Positions 56,432-64,000 of a stretch of 64,000 nucleotides of DNA are shown here, one piece after another. Position numbers and translations under genes: made by a program. Origin of the DNA: Phyto melanocephala (Eukaryota; Arthropoda; Insecta; Diptera; Rhinophoridae); contig OW799235.1 in the NCBI GenBank assembly GCA_941918925.1, positions 107,215,947 through 107,279,946 of the forward strand, given 5' to 3'. Every line of letters starts with the position of its first letter. The stretch's first letter is position 1. The notes beneath the pieces were generated by a model, which made no database searches, was not told where the DNA came from, and saw only the letters and a program-made list of their open reading frames with translations.

Positions 56432-56904
56432 ACAAGACCGCTATATTCGACCGTGCCGAATCTGATAATGCCCTTCACCGTCATGTAGATAGGTATAATA
56501 ATGACCACATCGTAGCTTAGCCTAATTTTTAGATTTCATGCAATACGCTATTTTCTTTTTTTTTTATCTATTTTCGTTCTTAAATTTTAGGAAAAGTACC
56601 GAATCAGTTGTGCTTCGGTGCATATATCTCTGATTTGTTCGTTTTTCTTAGAAATAATTTCTAAGATTGTTGCTTATCTTAATCGTGCTTAAAAATTATT
56701 TAGGAGTTTGATATATTTAAAAAAACATATATTTTTTCCAAAAATTTTGCCTATAACTTTGCCGATTAGTTACCAATTTTTCCAAAATTTTGTAAAAATA
56801 TCTTCAGAGGCATGGGGTATGGGCTCGGAAATGAATATTGGAGAAATTCTACACGGAATGACAAACTTATATATACCCTTTTACCCTGTCGAGTGAAGGG
56901 TATA
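56432..56904 (-). repeat. Repeat A copy, minus orientation, shortened
   Basis: The minus strand starts TATACCCTTCACTCGACAGG, GTATATATAAGTTTGTCATT, CCGTGTAGAATTTCTCC, and ends CATGACGGTGAAGGGCATTA with the tip GATTCGGCACGGTCGAATAT and a CTTGT end. The middle modules, including the GTCCGTCTG tract, are lost. It splits the exon-like stretch next to it. Confidence 0.78.
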
Positions 56905-58866
56905 AAAATGCCACTAAACGCTTGGAAATAACAATTATAAGAAGAAACACTGATCACAAGTCAAATGTTCAAGTTATTCAGTTTTTTATTTGCTTATTTT
57001 TTTTCTATCCTGTAAATATTGATTTTGTTACAATAAATATTAAAGTAGTCAACGTTGTTTAAATGCTGGGGAGTATTATATTTGCTTTTCGAAAACAATT
57101 GCGGGCTCCGAGAACTCATATTGAGAAAACACAGCAACAGTGTTAGTAACCCCTCTGTGTTTATAAAGGAAGTACCTGTTTATAATTTTATATTTGTTAA
57201 AAAAATATTAAATCGTTGTCATAAATACATATGCAAAAAAAGTGGATTATTACTTTTTTTTTGAGCTAAATATGTCTAAAATTTAAAAATTTTTCTTAAT
57301 AATTAAAGAAGCTAGGATTCGGCAAAAAGGGTTATATCTAAGCAAAATTCAATATTATTTAAATTATACAACGATAATAATATAAAATAGTTGCTAGGCA
57401 AACTTGGTAATTTTAAAGTTCCCTTTATAAGACAAACAAAATGACGAACCCAAAATATCGTCAAATCTTTATGTAGTGGCTATAATTATAAACTATTGTG
57501 TCATGTTGTTCGTTCTTCTCTTAGTTGGTTGATTTGTTAAGTTAGTTGTTGGTTGGATGCTTGGTAATTCAACTGTTTGCTTTGCATAATAAGAACAAAA
57601 ATTTTATGTTAAATTTCAAACATTTTAATACAAAAAGCATTAGCCATCCTGAGCAGTGAGTTTGGCAAATATATTTCCCCAATGCCTTGGGGTCCCAAAA
57701 TCACACAAAGCTGCTGATGTAGTTTTATACAACTGCCTACAAGGAGCACTTGTAAAGAAGGACTGCAGTAAGGGATGAAAATTTTCTTTCAAAAAATAAG
57801 AACATCTAAGCATTGCACAACCACAAACTAAATATAAGTTTGTGACTTGAGAGAAATGGGCAGATGATGGGAATTTTAATCAAGTGCATACCACAAAATT
57901 ATAGCCGAAATACTTCTTAGTATTTAAAAGACTTTTTAAGGAGACAATTAAATTACTTACACTATTTGCCACAAATATGGCCTGAAGACATTTATGCACA
58001 GAACACAAACAACATTTTTTGAAATAATATTATAAAACCAGTGTGAAAATTTATAAACTGAAATACTTTAAATGCCTGTAGTCATACACAATTTTTAAGC
58101 CAAAATATTTACAAAATACTTTAAAATTTAATGTGCTGTTAATCTAATGGAAGATTTAAAAATGTTTTTAAATTAATGGAAAACTTCAATGGACAACAAT
58201 AGTGTATAGAAAACAAGCTTTTAACGAAAACTTGTACTTGATCCCAAAAGAAAGCACTTTGCGTGTGTATTTAGTTTTGCGCCTTAGAATGTGCAATAAC
58301 AAAACAAACAATAAAGTTAAACATTTGCTGTGGCAGATATTGCTTGTAAAATCTCTAAACCAGCCACAAGCATTTAGTCAATACACTTTTCATATTTTCT
58401 TCTTTACTGTTGTTGATTTTGCTTTGTTGTGTGCATGTGTTTGTATATGTGAGGTATTAATATGAATGGCAGAGTTTAAACTTGGATGTAATGTGTAGCA
58501 CAAAGGTGAGTAAAGTGCTGTTAAAAATTAAAAAATTTGATATAAGCTTGGGTCAGTGATAGCGCCATGACCCAGCATTTTCTGTATATGAACATTTCGA
58601 TAAGACAATGAAACTACAGACCAAATGTAGTAAGACTGCATACTCAGATCTCCATTTCTGAACTTCTTTACGTTTTCGAAGCATACAAAAGCTTTAAACA
58701 CAGAAATTTATTAAAAGCGTAGATTTATGTTAGAAATGTTAAACAATTTTAATGTACCGTCAACACTCATAATTAACTTTAAGGCAGACACTGATAATAT
58801 TGCTCAGAATTACAGACATGTAATACATAAAGAGTAACACATTTAAAATATATGCTCACATATTTT
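56905..58866. other. AT-rich DNA without recognisable features
   Basis: A short hairpin TGGGTCA ... TGACCCA lies near 58550-58575. Several 60-90 codon open stretches have spacer-like composition. Confidence 0.45.
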
Positions 58867-60070
58867 TATACCCGCCACCAAAACAATTGTGGGGGTATAT
58901 TCATTTTGTCATTCCGTATGTAACACATCGAAATGTACATTTTATACTCCATAAAGTATATATCATCTAAATCGTGGTTTCATTTTATGACGATCTATCT
59001 ATGTCCGTCCGTCTGTTGAAAGCACGATAGAGGTCGGACAGAAAATGTTAGGGCGTTCAAATTTTGCCAGAATATTTCTTATACACAAGGTTTGTTTGGT
59101 ATTGACAGTGGGCTAAATCGGAATATTAGGAAGAGATTTATAGCTCGTAATGTAAGAGTAGGTAAAAAAACCATGTCTTTCCAACGTCAAATAAAATGTA
59201 ATTGTGTCCAAACGCATTTATGTAGAGCCATGAAATTTCGAGTGTAAAAAAAGTAAAAAAAAAATATTTTACCCTGAAAATTGCTTAAATCTATACATTG
59301 AGAAAGAAGTTATAGATCAAAATGTACGAAAATTTATACTTTTCGGTACATTCAAAATTTAAAACCTAATAAAACTGACAAAATAAGATGTACGATTCTG
59401 AAATTTTGCAAACATTGCTTTTTGGTCAAAGGCTTTGTACTAATGAAAAATTAATGTGACACGCCCACCTCCCATATAACGTTTTATCTCAAATTCATAT
59501 AATTTCTCAATGGATGAGTTTTTATAAGCACAAAGGACTCTATATTGATTTATCTGAGTGGAGTTTATTGGCGTATACTATTTCGACACGCCTTCTTTCA
59601 TGTAATCTACTGTTAATGGAATTTAAAAGCTCATAAAACCGACAAAACTATAGTTATGATGATAAAATTTCGTACATATTGCTTTCTAGTCAATGTCACT
59701 GTTATGCCAGAAAATGATGCCGGTACGCCTACTTTAACGTCTACCTCCCATATAAGATGAAGTCCTAAATTCATATAATATCTCTATGGACAAAGTGGTG
59801 AAAATAAAATATCTAAGTTTATTTATTGGCAGAAGCTTTATTGTCACACCTACTTTAACGTCCATTTTCATTGAAAGAGTAAATTTACGAAAATATTTTA
59901 CAAGCATATCGAAGTTATACAAAGAAAGTGATACATATTTAAGTATTAAGAGATTATTCCATAGCAATTACAGTTAATAACAAAATAATAAAATTTGTGC
60001 TATAAAAGAACACAAAATTGAAGATGGGTATCAAATATTCGGCAGAGCCGAATATAATGCTTTTACTTGT
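58867..60070 (+). repeat. Repeat B copy, plus orientation, full length
   Basis: It has all modules in order: hairpin TATACCCGCCACC ... GTGGGGGTATA, TTTGTCATTCCGTATGTAAC, TATACTCCATAAAGTATAT, GACGATCTATCTATGTCCGT, GAAAGCACGATAGAGGTCG, ATGTGACACGCCCACCTCCC, two related internal blocks with CCCATATAA and AAATTCATATAAT (59468 and 59747), CATATCGAAGTTATACAAAG, and the tip ATTCGGCAGAGCCGAATATA with TTACTTGT at 60063-60070. This is the best reference copy of the family. No protein. Confidence 0.88.
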
Positions 60071-61204
60071 CTCATGTAACATTGTTTAACTTTTTGTTAA
60101 TTTTTCAGTTAATACATTTTTATAAAATTCTTTTATATGACAAAATATTGAAACTTATATGTAAAATTGTTTCAAAAGTTTTTTATTTCAAATTTATTTT
60201 CAACACACAAAAATATTATTTAAATCTAAATATTAATTTGATTTCGAAATATTCAAATAAATAATGCAATTAAAAGCAATATTTTATAATTATCTATTTT
60301 TTTTCAATTTTAATAATATTTTATTTAAATTAAATTTATATTTGACTACAAATTAAAGTTTAGGTCGTCAAAATAAAAAATGTCCTTTGAAAAATTCATC
60401 CTTTCACTTTATTTTGCTGATACTTTTAAGTATATTAAACGATATATTTTTAAGGACATTTTTTGTCCTGGTAAGCTCATGTTTATTTTTTCATTATACA
60501 ATATATTTGATTCTGTTTGTATTGAAAGAATATTTTTGTTTTGTTTATTAAAAAAGAAGGGTTGATTTTTAGTACCACAATATAATATATTTTTTAAATT
60601 TAAGTTTTACTAAAATTAATTTAAAAATTGTAGTTGTCGTAGTATGATTTTAAAAATTTCCCATAACAAAAAAAAAATTACTGACCTGCCACCCAGAAGA
60701 TTACAATCACCAAACAGTAAAAGTTGCCACCATTCTCATGCAGGTCATTTGATGGTTTGATTAAACATGTGAACAAACACAACTATTAAGTTTTTTCTAA
60801 TATATCCAAAAATATTTATAGTTTTTCAATTTGTTTTCTTTCACAGTGTGCAGATACAAAAAATATAAAAATAAGAACAAGTTTAGCAACTTCTTTTAAA
60901 CTTTTAAAGTACAACTGTACTGAGACATGAATAAATATTAGGGCATTTCATAGACATAACGTGTGTTTTAACAAAATATTAAATACAAAAATTAAATTTA
61001 CCACTTAATGTTAAGAAATATATATATTTTTTTTAAATTAATATTTTACATGCTTATTGTTTCCACAGAAATTGAGGAGCGAGATGGAAAAAATCTAAAC
61101 AAACGTTTTGCTCTTAATTTTATCGATCTAGGTTTTGAAAAATATAGCAGTTATTATTTTTAACGACAACCATGTAGATTTGTTGTGAGCTTGATCACAA
61201 TGAG
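60071..61204. other. AT-rich DNA without recognisable features
   Basis: A GC-richer patch at 60683-60760 contains TGACCTGCC and GCAGGTCA but forms no clear element. Confidence 0.45.
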
Positions 61205-62135
61205 TAATAAAAAAGAAGAAAGTGCTTAAACTTTTACAAATTTACAAAAAAAAATGGATTTTGGTAGGACCAAATATTGGTCAAAGAATTAAAAATCTAC
61301 CGTCGAACTGTTTCCAATGTTCTTAAACGCTATCAGAAACCTGGTTTTGGAAGAAAATAGGTCTGTATGATATTCAGAAAGTCAAGAAAATTTTAAAGCA
61401 TATCTTGAAGGGAGCATCTGATAGAAAAGTAACCCGGTTAACTCAGTGCCCTAATTACTTGGTGTGAGAAGTTAAAACCAATGCAGGTTTGAAAACAAAT
61501 AAAGTGCAACAAGTTTCAGACAAGAATGCTGCATGAAATTAGAAGCCGAAAATAGGGAACGGAAGTAAAAACAAAATTTCACATCAAAATACTCATGTTG
61601 TATGGACGACGAAACTTATGTAGCGGCATATTTTTCGCAGCTTCCGGTTTTAAATTTGTATGTGCTTATGCTCGAGAAAATGTTGAAAATTTCGAAGGCA
61701 GACAAAATTTCTTTAAAAATAGCTTAGCAAGTTGAATGCAGTTGCGGCAAAAGAAGCAAGTCAATTCTTACAGTGGGCTTTACAAATACCTAAATATGCA
61801 TCAAATAATGTTTGAAATAAAGCTTTTTTCTTTCATACAAGAGCACATTGTGTCCAAAGCTCTAGAGTGGTTTAATAATAAATGACTTAGAATTTGTACC
61901 ATGAGTTCAATCCTCCAAATTGTTCGGAGCTAAGACTAGTGAAGAGGTATGGGGCTCTTGCGAAAAGAAAATTTAAGAGCACAAAAAAAGATGTCGCAAA
62001 ATATGGAACATTTTATAAAGAACTTTTTGGAATTATTCCAAAAAAGTCTCTAAAATAACTATGAAATCTTTAATGGAAGGGTTAACAAAAAAGTCCACGA
62101 GTTCATAAGTAGTGGTAAGAGCTTTGCACTATTTT
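61205..62135 (+). pseudogene. DD37E mariner-type (ITmD37E-like) transposase relic
   Basis: Going right, broken frames give TVSNVLKRYQKPG (helix-turn-helix end), VKKILKHILKGASDRKVTRL (paired-like second domain), GLKTNKVQQVSDKNAA, CMDDETYVAAYFSQLP (first catalytic aspartate), SKALEWFNNK, then NPPNCSELRLVKRYGALAKR and LMEGLTKKVHEF. The order and the NPPNCPELRPIEKYW-like box are those of the insect ITmD37E group. The third catalytic residue, normally E in PIEKYW, is K here (LVKRY), and many stops are present. No ends were firmly identified. Confidence 0.82.
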
Positions 62136-62389
62136 GAATCTTTGTTGGTCATACATCTATCCACCAAACTGTTTAAGGATATCTTGATTGGATCAGAAAT
62201 AAACAATAGTCGATATGTGTAAGTTTAATACTAAATAACAATATAAAATGCATTTTTTGCTCTTCTGAAAAATTAGTAAAAAACACATAACTGAATTCGC
62301 GAGAACAGCGACGAAATATAGCAAGGCATATTCATACAACTTTTAAGGGATGTTTTCGGCCAAGCCCAATTCGTTTATCAGAGATGGAA

Positions 62390-62875
62390 AAGTTATTATG
62401 ACATGTTTAAATTAATAAAATTTGATTAGAAAAAGAATATGTAAAAGACATTATATATGGTTCTGAAGTAATAAATATAAACATATATTATGAAAAAAGT
62501 ACACTTGAGTTAATTGTTTAATACCGAAACCAAAATCTCATTTTCAATTCCTGCACTTATAAATGAATCAATGTGAATTCAATTATGCTTCACCATCAGA
62601 TGATAAAAATACCTGTTTGATTTCGCCTTGAAAGCAACATTTTAGGGAATAGCTTTTGTGAAGGCACATTAGTATATCAAGGATAGAAAAGTTTAAAAAC
62701 ATTTGATTTATAAGATATATAAGATATAGTTGTGAAACCCATGATAAAAGATGAAAAACAATATATATAAAAAATAAACTAATATATTTGTTATTAAAAA
62801 GTACACCTAAGTAAATTGCTTAATAGCGCATTGAAAATTTTATTTTCCATCCCTGAAAATATAGTCCGTAAATAA
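62390..62875. repeat. Diverged direct repeats, about 300 bp apart
   Basis: AAAAAAGTACACTTGAGTTA, ATTGTTTAATACCG ... TCATTTTCAATTCCTG (62493-62553) aligns with AAAAAGTACACCTAAGTAAA, TTGCTTAATAGCGC ... TTATTTTCCATCCCTG (62796-62856). The preceding GATGGAAAAGTTATTAT and GATAGAAAAGTTTAAAAAC also match. They may be subterminal parts of the DD37E element that ends nearby. Confidence 0.55.
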
Positions 62876-63522
62876 AGCCAGTTTTATTTACTTCTAGTTA
62901 AATCATGTTCGTATTTAAATTACTTGTTATAATGGTGAAAAACAAGTCATAAAATAAAGATGTTTGTAGCTTAAGTTATTAATTTTTAATTCCCTCTTAG
63001 ATGATTTAAATACAGTTTTTCTGCTTTTTAAGTTAATAAAGGAAATATTTAAAATCCATCATTATATTATACAGCTGTAAATCTCCCTAATGTTCACATG
63101 TTGAAGTATTTTTAAAGAAACAAAGTCTTCGTATAAAAACATATAATCTAGATGCAGCAAAGGATTAAAAACAGAAAAAGTTTTAAATTATAACGAACAA
63201 ATATTCTTTACATGAATGTTCTACTTTTGAAAAAAGAAAAACAGGAAATAAACAACAAATTTGGCATTCAAAAGTTTAAGTATCTATATCATTCTTTCAT
63301 ATAAAACCTTTATATTGAAAAAGTGTATAAAAACAAACCCAAATATTGACTGAAATATCTGCAGAATAAAAAACAAGAATAAACGTTTAATAAACTGTCT
63401 TGAAGATTTTGTCTACTTAAATTGCAGAGATAAAGCGATGACAATTTGAGTTCTGTTTTTTGCTGCTTTTGATATTTATTAAACTTAAAGTTAAGTAAAA
63501 ACTTTTAAGTCACAATAAGCTT
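62876..63522. other. AT-rich DNA without recognisable features
   Basis: No ORF or repeat I can support. Confidence 0.5.
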
Positions 63523-63728
63523 TGAAAATTCCAAAAATAGTCCTTAATGTTTTTTGAATTTCAATAATCCTGTAAAAATCTAATTTTGAGATTAAATTAG
63601 AATGACATTTTATATATACATGGTGTGAAAATTCCAAAAATAGTCCCTGATGTTTTTTGAATTTCAATAATCCTGTAAAAATCTAATTTTGAGATTAAAT
63701 TAGAATGACATTTTATATATACATGGCG
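63523..63728. repeat. Tandem duplication, 2 x 103 bp
   Basis: Units 63523-63625 and 63626-63728 start TGAAAATTCCAAAAATAGTC and end in TTTTATATATACATGG. They differ at about two positions (TTAATG/CTGATG near the start). Each unit contains the small inverted repeat TCTAATTTTGAGATTAAATTAGA. The rest, 63729-64000, is AT-rich with nothing recognised. Confidence 0.95.
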
Positions 63729-64000
63729 TTAAAATCTTGTTTTATCTAATGGTAATATTTTATAATATTTATTTATTTATAATTTGATTCGAAATTCAAA
63801 TTTATGACTAAGAAAAAATTAATACCAATGCACGCACTCACTCATACTAAAATATAAAAATACTGTCTCATAGTTTGACTCTGAGCAAAATAATAAAAAA
63901 AATTTAAATTTTTTATTTGTTATTTTTAAAAATTGTAGTAATAGATTTTATGTAGACGAATATATGTACATTCGCTTTCTAACACAGAAAAAGTTTATGA

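Noticed and set aside
63523..63728. CRISPR-like or satellite array
   Set aside because: Only two adjacent units without spacers, in eukaryotic sequence; a plain tandem duplication.

Overview
This window is AT-rich eukaryotic DNA (poly-A/T tracts, TA and CA microsatellites throughout) from a higher fly, most likely a calyptrate such as a blowfly or house-fly relative. The taxonomic call is inference. It rests on insect-type transposases (DD41D and DD37E members of the IS630-Tc1-mariner group, a pogo/Tigger DDE gene), Jockey/LOA-type reverse-transcriptase relics, and a dispersed repeat family whose layout I recall from other Diptera. I found no convincing intact host gene, no rRNA, no functional tRNA, no CRISPR array and no operon. 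The only host-like coding hint is a pair of short exon-like open stretches on the minus strand near 55.9-56.4 kb.

Layout: 0-9 kb holds a 335-bp tandem duplication, a repeat A copy, a 1.13-kb PIF/Harbinger-like element with a CTG target duplication and a Myb/SANT-like exon, a 131-bp MITE, and a DD41D mariner whose left end is an inverted copy of its right end. 9-19 kb holds repeat A and B copies, a 951-bp TA-flanked foldback element, and a Helitron-like relic carrying a nested MITE. 19-27.5 kb holds a reverse-transcriptase relic, a 219-bp MITE, a nearly complete DD41D mariner with intact ends and an internally deleted transposase, a tRNA-derived SINE-like unit between two direct repeats, and repeat A. 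29-43 kb holds further mariner and retrotransposon relics, MITEs with TAA target duplications, and old repeat A copies. 43.7-46.6 kb is a stack: two repeat B copies in inverted orientation, one interrupted by a retrotransposon 3' end and by a mariner at a TA site. 49-54.3 kb holds a Tigger relic, a 1.4-kb Foldback/Mutator-like element with a perfect 9-bp target duplication and arms built from a short G-rich motif, and a hAT-like MITE. 55-64 kb holds the exon-like stretches, repeats A and B, a DD37E mariner relic and a 103-bp tandem duplication.

The window is best read as a transposon graveyard in an intergenic or intronic region. Almost every recognisable coding sequence is a broken transposase or reverse transcriptase, so there is no cooperating gene set. 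The most informative parts are element structures: the Foldback-like element at 52.46-53.87 kb, the inverted-end mariner at 6.99-7.88 kb, the nested stack at 43.7-46.6 kb, and at least four unrelated MITEs that all carry TAA target duplications.
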